Both the position numbers and the translations under genes were made by a program. From Anaerolineae bacterium (lineage in GTDB: Bacteria; Chloroflexota; Anaerolineae; 4572-78; J111): 64,000 nt of DNA. This document shows, piece after piece, positions 8,701-16,540 of the stretch. The stretch spans positions 62,001 through 126,000 of the forward strand of contig JAKLJP010000012.1 of the NCBI GenBank assembly GCA_023151115.1. The letters run 5' to 3'. Positions within the stretch are counted from its first letter, which is position 1; each line of letters opens with the position of its first letter. Under the pieces are notes generated by a model, which made no database searches, was not told the origin of the DNA, and worked only from the letters and a program-made list of their open reading frames with translations.

Positions 8701-8870
8701 TATGGGACCCTGGCGAAATCATCGCCGATGAACATCACCTGACCGACCTGCCAGCCGGCCGCTACACCCTCCACATCGGCCTTTATAATCCCGCTACCGG
8801 CGAGCGGCTGGCCGTGGCCGGGTCGCCGGAGGGGGTGGTCAGGCTGGCGGAGATAGAGGTTGAGGATTAA
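5727..8870 (+). CDS. GT39/DUF2142-like membrane glycosyltransferase with three C-terminal beta-sandwich modules
   Basis: 1047 aa, the largest protein in the window. After a repeat-encoded N-terminus comes a membrane helix and the motif GEAPDEPAHLSY, typical of GT39/DUF2142 enzymes, then WPPLYHFLV and many hydrophobic segments to ~residue 530. The rest is soluble: three copies of a module reading roughly 'TLLGY, LxWRAD, YTVFIHLLD, WDPGE, YTLHIGLY', starting near residues 550, 775 and 930. Arrays of 7-bp repeats interrupt it at least six times (5738, 6503, 6858, 7089, 7944 and 8537), always in frame. The ATG at 5727 lies just upstream of one array; no strong ribosome site is visible. Probably co-transcribed with the preceding GT39 gene. 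Likely transfers a lipid-linked sugar outside the membrane; acceptor unknown. Confidence 0.85.
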   Translation: MLSNHASRLTSHVSRLTLYLILLLHLALSLTYARTIPLGEAPDEPAHLSYAQFIARHGRLPTTLAERREAGYRSAWPPLYHFLVAGPLLVVGDAPPTRLKAVGDTPRRLIPTNGQTIAAFIHTADEAPPWRGLPLAWHLSRLISVALTLLSVCLTYAIARRLTGQRMLATAAAALHAFIPQVLFIGSVVNDDNLLIFLSGLIFLSLLTYPAHPSPRRAFLLGALLGLATVAKYNALPLWALTAIWTFQRKMRQKKTSNNYSPSSIFYPLSSILLFFLGSLLTAGWWFIFIWFNFNQIDSLGLLPGSLAALTAGTSDASLRQLSSVPALTFPALSAWLEWFTTLFETFWGSFGGGSTIDLPVWVYWLLALFCLLAIISRLTSYILRLSSLPSTTHDPLSSIFYLPSSSLPFLLSPLLFLPLPLLRFILSGSIIETAQGRHLFPALPLITLALVWGVSSVKCQVSSVKYQVSGIRRHILRFKFYVLHLIPSFTIHHSPFTIHHLFPFLTFCLSLYSLSLIQNSYPPPIPLRTTAEAATAASLVQAKVAKSITLIGYEVGQAVPGILPLTLVWQADATPPDDYLIELTVTGADGQPLGGWLGHPLGGRYPTRAWDKGDILRHTIPVPVLPAPSTTPATLTLRLLDSSNQPTLPTPLTLNSNLPSLPPAPLLPRTPADLRADALPPNSPFTYRSTLSFVLPDPSPPELIAPTGQAFSPTQVISTANGSIAHFIVAADWPSGEYQLPIINNQLSIVNRLRQFDLPSVQHLLNANFADTLTLLGYDLPQNRAQPGAAFPITLHWRAERPIGRNLIVFNHLLDANAIQRGGADRVPQLYYTTLLWVPGEIVTDAYDVPVAADAPPGVYWLDAGLYPSDQPTFSLPLFEQGQPVDRNSVRLGPLKIGGPPPGVTVPAANPQNPLNLSFGNQITLLGFTMTRDEDQIVNRKSKIVNLKLYWRADSPPSTDYTVFIHLLDSTGKLIAQFDQPPAAGAYPTHLWDPGEIIADEHHLTDLPAGRYTLHIGLYNPATGERLAVAGSPEGVVRLAEIEVED
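5738..5779 (+). repeat. Heptamer array at the start of the second GT39 gene
   Basis: Six in-register units: TCACGCC x2, TCACGTC x2, TCACGCC, TCACCCT. They encode a basic/Ser-rich stretch (HASRLTSHVSRLT) directly before the first membrane helix. Confidence 0.95.
6503..6544 (+). repeat. Heptamer array inside GT39 gene
   Basis: Six in-register units: CTATTCT, CCATCCT, CTATCTT, then CTATCCT x3. It lies in the loop before a membrane segment. Confidence 0.95.
6858..6948 (+). repeat. Thirteen-unit heptamer array with drifting unit sequence
   Basis: CGTCTTA x2, CATCTTA, CGTCTCT, CATCCCT, TCCATCC, ACTACCC, ACGATCC, ACTATCC, TCTATCT x2, TCCATCT, TCCTCTC. The 7-bp phase holds throughout although the unit changes. 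It is translated as part of the GT39 protein. Confidence 0.9.
7089..7228 (+). repeat. Twenty-unit heptamer array crossing several unit families
   Basis: GTGTCAA/GTATCAA (six units), GTGTCAG, GTATTAG, GCGTCAC, ATTTTAC, GTTTTAA, GTTTTAC x2, ACCTCAT, ACCTTCA, then TTCACCA x5. All twenty units abut with no slip of the 7-bp register, and all are inside the reading frame. Confidence 0.95.
7944..8578 (+). repeat. Two heptamer arrays in the soluble C-terminal modules
   Basis: CAATTGC, CAATAAT x2, CAATTGT x2 at 7944-7978, and AATCGTA x2, AATCCAA, AATCGTA, AATCTAA, AATTGTA at 8537-8578. The sequence between the two is ordinary coding sequence. Each array adds an Asn/Ile/Lys-rich loop to a beta module. 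Confidence 0.9.
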
Positions 8871-8986
8871 TCAATCTTCTCGATGATTGAAAACGTCTAA
8901 GAATGAACACATTTTTGAGGTTGCCGATTGGATGCAAAATGTGATATTATCCTTTTACATCATTTTTACCCGACAGGCGACCCTAT

Positions 8987-10288
8987 ATGTATAGCAAAGC
9001 TCATCTCGAAGACCAACTCAAAAAGTATTATCAAAACTTGGAAATCCTTGAACAACGAGAGGCTGATCATGGCGGCTCCATGCATAGCCCTCTCCCCCTC
9101 CGTAAAGAGATAGAGAATACCAAAGCAACAATTGTCGATCTCCAGGCTCAACTAGAGGTAGTAAGACAACCCCGGCCATTTACCAGGGTTGTAGACCCGC
9201 TCAATCGAGGCGACCATGTAACCATTACGGCTGCGGTCCGCGCCGCCAGACCCGGTGATCGGATTCTTATCAGGCCAGGGATTTATAAAGAAAGGTTAGA
9301 CATCAAAAAGCCCTTAGAGCTAATCGGCGATGGCCCCCGTGATGACATTATTATCCAGGCTACCGGCAGATCGGTCATTGATTTCAAAACAACTCAAGGC
9401 CGTATTGCCAATCTGACCCTACGCCAGATGGGAGGCAAAAGCTTGTTTAGAAAAGATGGTTGGCACTGTATTGAGGTTATCGAAGGCTACCTGGAATTAG
9501 AGGACTGCGACCTCAGCGGTCAAAGTTTCGCCTGTATAGGTATCCGTTTTGACGCCAGGGCCAAACTCCGCCGCAACCGTATCCATAGCAGTCCACATGG
9601 GGTGGCAATTTACGAGAGGGGTAATGCTGAATTGGAGGAAAATGAGATTTTTGGTCACGAACTGAGTGGGGTGGGCTTATCAGACAGCGGCAGCCTGAAG
9701 CTGTGCCAAAATCGCATTCACCATAACTCATTCGGGGTTAATATTCTTGATGGGGTTCAGACTATATTAGAGGACAATCATATTTTCGACAATACCAAGA
9801 TGGGGGTAAGCATCTCCAAAGGCGGCAAGGCCGATTTATATCGTAACCACATTTATAATAATACCGAGACGGGCATTTTCATTGGTCATAACAGCGCCTG
9901 CATTTTGGAGGATAACGTTATCTCCGGCCATGAGCATGGGGTTTTCAGCGGCGGTAACTCCTCTCTATGCCGCAATTACATTCATTTAAACAAAATAGGT
10001 GTTAACCTCGCTAAAGGTAGCCAAGATATTTTAGAGAACAACAACATCTCTGATAATTTTGACGGGGTCTTGTTGATTGTCGATAATAGCGGAGCCACGC
10101 TCCGCGACAACCGGATCAACAAAAACGAGGGTGGTATATGTATTGTTGGGCACAGCCCCTCCCAGGAGATGCGGGGCCATAAAGGGGGCGTAATCATTGA
10201 GGATAATGATTTGCGGGACAATAACCTTACCTGGCTCATTCCGCCTATTTTTGAGCCTTATGTAACCCGCGCCCGTAACCTGGAATAA
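8987..10288 (+). CDS. Right-handed parallel beta-helix repeat protein with N-terminal helical hairpin
   Basis: 433 aa, no signal peptide. Residues 1-57 are strongly helical and amphipathic (LEDQLKKYYQNLEILEQRE, then LRKEIENTKATIVDLQAQL), forming a likely two-helix coiled coil. From ~65 the protein is a NosD/pectate-lyase-like beta-helix: DHVTITAAVRAARPGDRILI, then GIYKERLDI and GDG, followed by ~22-residue repeats of the type 'N.I..N..GV.I..G....L..N.I'. Such folds bind or cleave polysaccharides or act as structural scaffolds; no catalytic set can be assigned. The lack of a signal suggests a cytoplasmic role. A similar N-terminal helical hairpin is, from memory, common on Chloroflexota proteins fused to TIR or NTPase effector domains (low-certainty link). 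The upstream 116 bp separates it from the GT39 gene. Confidence 0.8.
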   Translation: MYSKAHLEDQLKKYYQNLEILEQREADHGGSMHSPLPLRKEIENTKATIVDLQAQLEVVRQPRPFTRVVDPLNRGDHVTITAAVRAARPGDRILIRPGIYKERLDIKKPLELIGDGPRDDIIIQATGRSVIDFKTTQGRIANLTLRQMGGKSLFRKDGWHCIEVIEGYLELEDCDLSGQSFACIGIRFDARAKLRRNRIHSSPHGVAIYERGNAELEENEIFGHELSGVGLSDSGSLKLCQNRIHHNSFGVNILDGVQTILEDNHIFDNTKMGVSISKGGKADLYRNHIYNNTETGIFIGHNSACILEDNVISGHEHGVFSGGNSSLCRNYIHLNKIGVNLAKGSQDILENNNISDNFDGVLLIVDNSGATLRDNRINKNEGGICIVGHSPSQEMRGHKGGVIIEDNDLRDNNLTWLIPPIFEPYVTRARNLE

Positions 10289-10313
10289 AGACCGATCCTA
10301 AAGTCTTCAATCT

Positions 10314-11375
10314 ATGGAAGCAAGCTTGAGCCTCGACATTGAACAACCCGACGCCCTGCTGGCCTACCTGCGCGATCAGGGCCACATCGCCCCCGACGAG
10401 CAGCCCCACATCTGCACCCTGGCCGGCGGAGTTTCTAATCGGACGGTGTGGGTGGAACGACCCGGGGGTGAAGCCTGGGTACTAAAGCAAGCCCTGGCTA
10501 AGCTGCGGGTCAGCGTGGATTGGTTTAGCAGCCCGGAACGGGTTCACCGCGAGGCGTTGGGGCTAACCTGGTTGGCTGAACTGGCCCCCTCTGGCGCAAC
10601 GCCCCACCTCATTTTTGAAGACCACACCCACCACCTGCTGGCGATGCAAGCCGTGCCCCAGCCGCACGACAACTGGAAAACCCTGCTGCTGGCAGGCCGC
10701 CTGGAAGCGGATCACCTCAACCAGTTTGGCCGCCTGCTGGGGACAACCCACCGCCGCGCTTTTGAGCGCCGGGAAGAGGTTGCCCCTGTTTTTGCCGACG
10801 GCTCCTTTTTCGAGTCGCTGCGGCTGGAGCCATACTATGCCTACACCGCCGGCCAGCTTCCGGCGGTGGCTGAGTTCCTCCACGCGCTCATCGAAGAAAC
10901 CCGCGCCTGCCGTTTGACCCTGGTTCACGGCGATTACAGCCCCAAAAATGTGCTGGTCTATCAAAACCGGCTCATCCTGCTCGATCACGAAGTCATTCAC
11001 TGGGGCGACCCGGCCTTTGATTTGGGTTTCTCGCTGACCCACCTCCTGAGCAAAGCCCACTTTTTGCCACAACAGCGGGCTGCTTTTGCCGCCGCCGCTG
11101 TTACTTATTGGCAGGTATATGCTGAAACTTTGAGTGATACGCTGGTTGCCTCGTTCAACAGCCGGTCCTCCGTCCCCGGTCCCCGGTCATCTTTTGAAGC
11201 CCGCGCCGCCCGCCACACCCTGGCCTGCCTCCTGGCCCGCGTCGCCGGGCGCTCTCCCCTGGAATATTTAGACAAGGCCACTCGCGCCCGCCAGCAAGAG
11301 GTCGTGCTGGCCCTGTTAGCCAACCCACCGCTCACGATCACAGAGCTTGTCAATCAATTCATAAGCAAGCTATAA
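10314..11375 (+). CDS. Aminoglycoside phosphotransferase (APH)/choline-kinase-like protein
   Basis: 353 aa with the APH-type kinase fold. The N-lobe has GGVSNRTVWVERPGGEAWVLK, giving the glycine-rich turn and ATP-binding Lys. The C-lobe has the Brenner-like loop HGDYSPKNVLV (catalytic Asp, metal Asn) and the metal-binding DHEVIHWGDPAFDLGF. The family phosphorylates small hydroxylated metabolites or sugars as often as antibiotics. The gene starts 25 bp after the beta-helix gene and is followed 45 bp later by an enolase-family gene. This pairing suggests a joint metabolic role, with a phosphorylated substrate passed to the enolase homologue (inference), rather than drug resistance. Confidence 0.85.
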   Translation: MEASLSLDIEQPDALLAYLRDQGHIAPDEQPHICTLAGGVSNRTVWVERPGGEAWVLKQALAKLRVSVDWFSSPERVHREALGLTWLAELAPSGATPHLIFEDHTHHLLAMQAVPQPHDNWKTLLLAGRLEADHLNQFGRLLGTTHRRAFERREEVAPVFADGSFFESLRLEPYYAYTAGQLPAVAEFLHALIEETRACRLTLVHGDYSPKNVLVYQNRLILLDHEVIHWGDPAFDLGFSLTHLLSKAHFLPQQRAAFAAAAVTYWQVYAETLSDTLVASFNSRSSVPGPRSSFEARAARHTLACLLARVAGRSPLEYLDKATRARQQEVVLALLANPPLTITELVNQFISKL

Positions 11376-11420
11376 TCATCTCATCTGTGTTATCTGTGGG
11401 TCCTAAAAATTGGTGAACCT

Positions 11421-12686
11421 ATGTTTTCTATCAAACGTTTAACCGGCCTGGAAATTCTCGACAGCCGGGGACGGCCAACGGTGCAGGCCACCTGCGAACT
11501 TGCCGGTGGGGCCGCTGGAACAGCCTCCGTTCCTTCCGGCGCTTCAACCGGGGCGGCAGAGGCGCTGGAACTGCGCGACGGCGACCCGCAGCGCTATCGC
11601 GGTCTGGGCTGCCGCCGGGCGGTGGGACATATCAACGGTGAACTCAACCAGGCGCTGGCCGGGCGGTCGTTTGAGCAGCAGTCCCAGCTCGACCAGGCCA
11701 TGCTTGACCTCGACGGTACTGCCAACAAATCACGCCTGGGGGCCAATGCCATCCTGGCCGCCTCGCTGGCCTTTGCCCGCGCCTGCGCCGCCGAGCGGGG
11801 CGTGCCGTTGTACCAATATTTAGCCGGCCTCCTCGATCAACCCCTCCAAACCCTACCCCGTCCAACCATCAACCTGTTTAGCGGCGGTAAGCACGCTGGC
11901 GGTCAAACTACTATCCAGGATGTGCTGATTGTTCCCGCCTCTGCCCGCAGCATGGATGAGGCATTGGCGATGACCTTTGCCGTGTATCAGGCGGCGGCGG
12001 AGTTGAGTTATCACAAGTATAGCATGCGCGCCCTCACCGCCGACGAAGGCGGGCTGGCCCCGCCCTTTACCAACGCCGAGGCCATGTTGGCCGATGCCGT
12101 CGAAGCGATCTGCAATGCCGGTTTCGAGCCGGGCCGGGAGGTAGCCCTGGCGGTGGATGTGGCCTCCAGCCATTTTTATCATTCAGGCCGGTATCACCTG
12201 GGAACTGAACCGCTGGACAGCCCGGGGATGATTGCGCAACTGCTCGCCTGGCTTGAACGCTACCCGATTGTCAGCCTCGAAGATGGACTGGCCGAGGAGG
12301 ATTGGGCGCACTGGCCGGGTCTGCGCGCTGCTGTTGCCGGGCGGGCGCTGGTCTTGGGCGACGACCTGTTATGTACCAACCCTACCCGGATTCGCCGGGC
12401 CATCGCCGCCGGGGCGGCCGACGCCTTGCTGCTCAAGGTTAATCAGATTGGCACGTTGAGCGAAGCGGCTGAGGCCTGCCAACTGGCTCGCTCCGCCGGC
12501 TGGCGGGTGACAATCAGCGCCCGCAGCGGCGAAACCGAGGATAACTGGCTGGCCGATCTGGCCGTCGGCTGGGCGGGCGACCAGATTAAGGTGGGTTCGA
12601 TCACTCAATCGGAGCGGCTGGCTAAATACAACCGTCTCCTGGCGATTGAAACGGAAACAGGCTTGCCCTTGGTCAATTGGCCGTAA
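11421..12686 (+). CDS. eno: Divergent enolase-family protein (phosphopyruvate hydratase-like)
   Basis: 421 aa, near the usual ~430. The family core is clear: DSRGRPTV, PSGASTGAAEALELRDGD, LDGTANKSRLGANAILA, DEGGLAPPF. Expected catalytic and metal residues that are kept: His158, Glu209, Asp246, Glu287, Asp314/315, Lys339 (KVNQIGTL) and Lys390 (QIKVGS). Two active-site positions differ from canonical enolases: the Glu of the IQE motif is Asp167, and the His of SHRSGE is Ala367 (SARSGE). It could be the glycolytic enzyme, but these changes and the APH-kinase neighbour make a specialised paralogue plausible. Whether another eno exists elsewhere cannot be seen here. Confidence 0.75.
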   Translation: MFSIKRLTGLEILDSRGRPTVQATCELAGGAAGTASVPSGASTGAAEALELRDGDPQRYRGLGCRRAVGHINGELNQALAGRSFEQQSQLDQAMLDLDGTANKSRLGANAILAASLAFARACAAERGVPLYQYLAGLLDQPLQTLPRPTINLFSGGKHAGGQTTIQDVLIVPASARSMDEALAMTFAVYQAAAELSYHKYSMRALTADEGGLAPPFTNAEAMLADAVEAICNAGFEPGREVALAVDVASSHFYHSGRYHLGTEPLDSPGMIAQLLAWLERYPIVSLEDGLAEEDWAHWPGLRAAVAGRALVLGDDLLCTNPTRIRRAIAAGAADALLLKVNQIGTLSEAAEACQLARSAGWRVTISARSGETEDNWLADLAVGWAGDQIKVGSITQSERLAKYNRLLAIETETGLPLVNWP

Positions 12687-12720
12687 CCAAACAGGGAACT
12701 AACAGACATTATCGGCATTA

Positions 12721-12834
12721 AGCTCAGGCCATGTCATTTCGAGGCCAGAGGCCGAGAAATCTCTGAGAGTTATGCTCGCAAGACGAGACTGGCGGAATTT
12801 CTCGCTCCCTGCGTAGGGTGTCGCTCGAAATGAC
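12721..12834. repeat. Interspersed inverted-repeat element, copy 2
   Basis: GTCATTTCGAGGCC near the left end and TCGCTCGAAATGACA at the right end form the outer stem. GAGAAATCTC and GGAATTTCTC form the inner one. Same family as the element at 731. Confidence 0.8.
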
Positions 12835-12889
12835 ACGATTTTAGCCAACTGTATAACGCCTATTTTATTTCCAATTTGACGAGGGTTAA

Positions 12890-13510
12890 ATGTCTTGGTT
12901 GGCAAACATCCTTCTTATAATCCTCTTTTTCACCGTTTATGCTGTGTTGCACAGTATATTGGCCAGCCTGGTCGTTAAAGATTGGGTGTGGCGGGTTTTT
13001 GGTCCTGGGGTTGAGCGTGGGTATCGGCTGGCCTATAATATCATCGCCGTGATAACGTTATTGCCGCTTTTGCCGCTGCTGGCCTGGCTGCCCGATCAAA
13101 CCCTTTATGTGGTTCCGTCACCTTGGCGTTGGCTGATGGTTGGGGGGCAACTCCTGGCCCTGGTTGGTCTGGTAGTCACGCTGCTGCAAACCGGCCTGTT
13201 TCAATTTTTGGGGTTGGCCCAGCTAACGGCTGAACGGTCTAATCGGCCTGGAAAATTAAACATTGGCGGTTTTTATGGTTGGGTACGCCATCCCCTTTAC
13301 TTTTTCAGCCTCTTGCTGCTGTGGCTCACGCCGATTATGACCCTCAATTTATTGGTCACTTATCTCCTGCTCAGCCTCTACTTTTACCTGGGTACATTTT
13401 ATGAGGAGCGCCGGCTGCTGGCCGAGTTTGGCCCCGCTTATCGAGATTATCAGCAGCGCGTGCCCCGCTTGATTCCCTTGCCTTTTAACCGGCTAAAACC
13501 CGAGCCGTAA
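12890..13510 (+). CDS. Isoprenylcysteine carboxyl methyltransferase-like / NnrU-like membrane protein
   Basis: 206 aa, almost entirely hydrophobic with about five or six membrane segments. The C-terminal part has the ICMT/PEMT-like signature: YGWVRHPLYFF (Arg-His-Pro), then a membrane hairpin, then FYEERRLLAEFGPAYRDYQ ending VPRLIP. This is the region that binds S-adenosylmethionine in characterised ICMT enzymes. Bacterial members mostly have unknown substrates (lipids or isoprenoids). The GTTAAATG context at the start lacks a strong ribosome site. It stands between a hairpin repeat and the sensor-kinase gene, 36 bp downstream, so it may lead that operon. Confidence 0.75.
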   Translation: MSWLANILLIILFFTVYAVLHSILASLVVKDWVWRVFGPGVERGYRLAYNIIAVITLLPLLPLLAWLPDQTLYVVPSPWRWLMVGGQLLALVGLVVTLLQTGLFQFLGLAQLTAERSNRPGKLNIGGFYGWVRHPLYFFSLLLLWLTPIMTLNLLVTYLLLSLYFYLGTFYEERRLLAEFGPAYRDYQQRVPRLIPLPFNRLKPEP

Positions 13511-13546
13511 TTTTTCATAGAGGGCGCCTTAATTTGGAGAGGTTGT

Positions 13547-16000
13547 ATGCCATCGCATCCCACGGTTATTCAAAGATTAAAGCAACTCTGGCTTCGTCTC
13601 ACTGAACCCCACCCCACTCTTCAAACGCCGGAGGAACGCCGCCAGGTTCGGTTTCTAATCTCTTTGCTGCTGGCCCTGACTCTGCTAATTATCGTGCTGG
13701 TTCCCCTGTGGATAATTTTACTCGACCCTAAGCCCTTGTTTTGGCAAGAAACCCCTTTCCAGATTGGAATTATCACCAGCCTGGGTTTGGTATTTGCCTA
13801 TGCCCTGAGCCGGACTCGCTACTATTCGGGGGCGGCTTTGCTGGCTGTTGCGATCATCATCATTAATGTCTTTATTGCGGCTATTCCCGATAGAAGCTGG
13901 ACCGAGATTCTGGTATTTGATTATCTCCTGGTCGCCATTTTGCTAAGCAGTATTTTTTTCTCGCTGTCAACCACCGTGATCATCGCCGGGGCATGTCTCG
14001 TTGGGATGTTGTTTTTTCCTATTTTTGTGCCCACTATACCACCCGACGAAATTGTGGTCAGGCCGGTAAGTTTCATCCTCATGGGTTCTGTTTTGATATT
14101 GTTGACCACGCACCATCGGAACCTGTTGGAAAAAGATCGGCAGGCGGCCCTGGTCGAGAGTGAAAATAAATATCGGTCATTATTGGAGCAAGCCGTCGAC
14201 GGCATTTGTATTGCCGATGCCCAGGGGAATTATGAACTGGTCAATCCAAAAGCCTGCCAGATGTTGGGCTATAGCGAAGCTGAATTTTTACAACTCAATA
14301 TAAGAGACCTTGTTCCAGCCGAAGAATTGGCTGAAAAACCGTTGCGATTGGATGAATTGCTGGCTGGCAAAGCGATTACTACTGAACGACACCTGCGCCG
14401 CAAGGATGGCAGCCTGCTGCTGGTAGAAATCAGCGCGGCCATGATTAATGGGAGACAACTGCAAGCGATTATTCGTGATATTACCGAGCGCAAGCAGGTG
14501 GAGGAAGCGCTGCGCCAGAGCGAGGAACGGTACCGGGCCGTTGTGGAGAACCAAACCGAGCTGGTGATCCGGGCTTTGCCTGATACAACGGTAACGTTTG
14601 TCAATGAGGCTTATTGCCAATTTTTGGGGCTGACCCGTAGCCAAATAATCGGCCGGAAATATTTGGAGCTTATTCCTCAGCCGGCCCGCGAAGCCACGCA
14701 GCGCCATCTTGCCGATTTGATGGCTCAACCCAGAATTGCCAAGGATGAGCATGAAACCCTCTTGCCTGACGGGCAAATCGTTTGGCAGCAGTGGATTGAC
14801 CGCCCTATTCTCGATGCTCAAGGCCAGGTGATTGAATTTTTATCGGTGGGCCGGGATATTACCGAGCGCAAAAAAGCCGAGGAGGCGCTGGTCAAGAGTC
14901 AGCAGCGCTTAGCCATGGCCCAAGCTATTGCTCACTTTGGCAACTGGGAACTTAATCCCAAAAGCGGTGAGGGGTATTGGTCAGAAGAGATGTTCCATAT
15001 TCACAGCCGAGACCCTCGTCTGGGTCCTCCCTCTTTTGAAGAATTTGTGGCCTACATTCATCCCGAAGATCGGGCCGGTCTTTTGGAGTTTCATGCTCAG
15101 ATTATGCGCAGCCGTGAACCGCTGAGCCATGATTATCGTATTAACCGGCCGGACGGTTCGCTGCGCTATTTGAATACAGTGGCTTACAGCGTTTGGGATG
15201 AGGCCGGTCAATTGGTGCATTTGGCCGGTACCACCCTGGATATCACCGAGCGCAAACGGGTTGAGGCAGAAATTCAGCGGCTCAACGAAGAATTAGAACA
15301 GCGCGTTCTAGAGCGTACAGCGCAGCTTGAAGCCGTTAACAAAGAGATGGAGGCTTTTAGCTACTCCGTCTCCCACGATTTACGCGCCCCGCTGCGGGCC
15401 ATTGACGGTTTTAGTCAAGCCTTGCTGGAAGATTATGCCGACAAACTGGATGAAGATGGACAAGATTACCTGCAGCGGGTGCGTAAGGCCACCCAGCGCA
15501 TGGGCCGGCTCATTGACGATATGTTGGGGCTTTCGCGCATTACTCGCAGCGAGATGCACTGGGAATCGGTCAACCTGAGCGCCATTGTTGACGCCATTGC
15601 CGCTGAACTACAGCAGACCGAGCCACAGCGGTCGGCAGAATTTGTGATTACACCGGGGGTCAGCGTCGAAGGCGACCCACCTTTACTGCGTATGGCGCTT
15701 GAAAATCTGATAGGCAACGCCTGGAAATTTACCCAAAAGCAACCCCAGGCCCGCATAGAATTTGGACAAATCCAAGAGCAAGATAAACTTATCTGTTTTA
15801 TCCGCGATAATGGGGTTGGTTTTGATATGAGTTATGCCGACAAGCTTTTTGGCCCTTTTCAACGCCTGCACACCCGTCACGAATTTGAAGGGACTGGCAT
15901 CGGGCTGGCAACCGTGCAGCGGGTGATCACCCGTCATGGGGGGCGCATCTGGGCAGAAAGCGCGCCGGGTCAGGGGGCGACTTTTTATTTTATCCTTTGA
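13547..16000 (+). CDS. Membrane-bound multi-PAS sensor histidine kinase
   Basis: 817 aa. About six membrane helices at ~45-190, then three PAS units (~205-325, 330-450, 460-575), each ending in a D.TERK.-type PAC motif ([36 protein letters not shown]). A coiled-coil linker follows, then HisKA with phospho-acceptor His in [14 protein letters not shown], and a HATPase with N box ([11 protein letters not shown]), DNGVGFD and GTGIGLA. The kinase is the phytochrome/Cph1 subtype, fitting the Rcp1-type receiver encoded 84 bp downstream. The input is unknown: no GAF or PHY domain, so no evident light sensing. Ribosome site GAGAGG before ATG. Confidence 0.93.
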   Translation: MPSHPTVIQRLKQLWLRLTEPHPTLQTPEERRQVRFLISLLLALTLLIIVLVPLWIILLDPKPLFWQETPFQIGIITSLGLVFAYALSRTRYYSGAALLAVAIIIINVFIAAIPDRSWTEILVFDYLLVAILLSSIFFSLSTTVIIAGACLVGMLFFPIFVPTIPPDEIVVRPVSFILMGSVLILLTTHHRNLLEKDRQAALVESENKYRSLLEQAVDGICIADAQGNYELVNPKACQMLGYSEAEFLQLNIRDLVPAEELAEKPLRLDELLAGKAITTERHLRRKDGSLLLVEISAAMINGRQLQAIIRDITERKQVEEALRQSEERYRAVVENQTELVIRALPDTTVTFVNEAYCQFLGLTRSQIIGRKYLELIPQPAREATQRHLADLMAQPRIAKDEHETLLPDGQIVWQQWIDRPILDAQGQVIEFLSVGRDITERKKAEEALVKSQQRLAMAQAIAHFGNWELNPKSGEGYWSEEMFHIHSRDPRLGPPSFEEFVAYIHPEDRAGLLEFHAQIMRSREPLSHDYRINRPDGSLRYLNTVAYSVWDEAGQLVHLAGTTLDITERKRVEAEIQRLNEELEQRVLERTAQLEAVNKEMEAFSYSVSHDLRAPLRAIDGFSQALLEDYADKLDEDGQDYLQRVRKATQRMGRLIDDMLGLSRITRSEMHWESVNLSAIVDAIAAELQQTEPQRSAEFVITPGVSVEGDPPLLRMALENLIGNAWKFTQKQPQARIEFGQIQEQDKLICFIRDNGVGFDMSYADKLFGPFQRLHTRHEFEGTGIGLATVQRVITRHGGRIWAESAPGQGATFYFIL

Positions 16001-16084
16001 ATTAGGCATTTTGGGATTTCAAGGTTATTTATCTATAATTTTGATAAACAGAATAACGTCCTTTCACTACCAAGGAGGCCAGCC

Positions 16085-16540
16085 ATGACCGCAAAAGTCA
16101 TTCTCCTGATCGAAGATAATCCCGACGATGAAGTTTTGGCTTTACGGGCGCTTAAAAAAAATAATATCAAAAATGAGGTGGTGGTAGCCCACGACGGGGC
16201 CGAAGCGTTGGATTATCTTTTTAGCCGGGGCGCTTATGCCCAGCGAGACCTGACCGAAACCCCTCAAGTTATCCTTTTGGATTTGAAACTGCCCAAGGTA
16301 GATGGGCTGGAGGTTTTGCGACAAATCCGGGCGGATGAACGCACTCGTTTTCTGCCGGTGGTGATTTTAACAACCTCCAAAGAAGAGCAGGATATGCTTG
16401 ACAGCTACAGCCTGGGTGCGAATAGTTACATTCGCAAGCCGGTAGATTTTGTGCAATTTACCGAAGCCGTCCGGCAACTGGGGCTGTATTGGCTGCTCCT
16501 CAACGAAGTCCCCCCTTTGAACCCGCGGAGTAAAAAATGA
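16085..16540 (+). CDS. Response regulator, Rcp1-like single receiver
   Basis: 151 aa, a stand-alone CheY-like receiver with no output domain: acidic pair in IEDNPDDE, phospho-acceptor Asp in LLDLKLPKVDG, and Thr/Lys switch residues in LTTSKEE and IRKPVDF. The insert after the second helix (FSRGAYAQRDLTETPQ) is typical of phytochrome-partner Rcp1 regulators. A strong AAGGAGG site precedes it. Its stop overlaps the next start (ATGA), so the two are translationally coupled. It probably shuttles phosphate between the kinase upstream and the hybrid kinase downstream (inference). Confidence 0.93.
   Translation: MTAKVILLIEDNPDDEVLALRALKKNNIKNEVVVAHDGAEALDYLFSRGAYAQRDLTETPQVILLDLKLPKVDGLEVLRQIRADERTRFLPVVILTTSKEEQDMLDSYSLGANSYIRKPVDFVQFTEAVRQLGLYWLLLNEVPPLNPRSKK

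Noticed and set aside
10314..11375. Antibiotic-resistance aminoglycoside phosphotransferase
   Set aside because: Fold matches APH, but context (paired with an enolase homologue) and the broad substrate range of the family do not support resistance.
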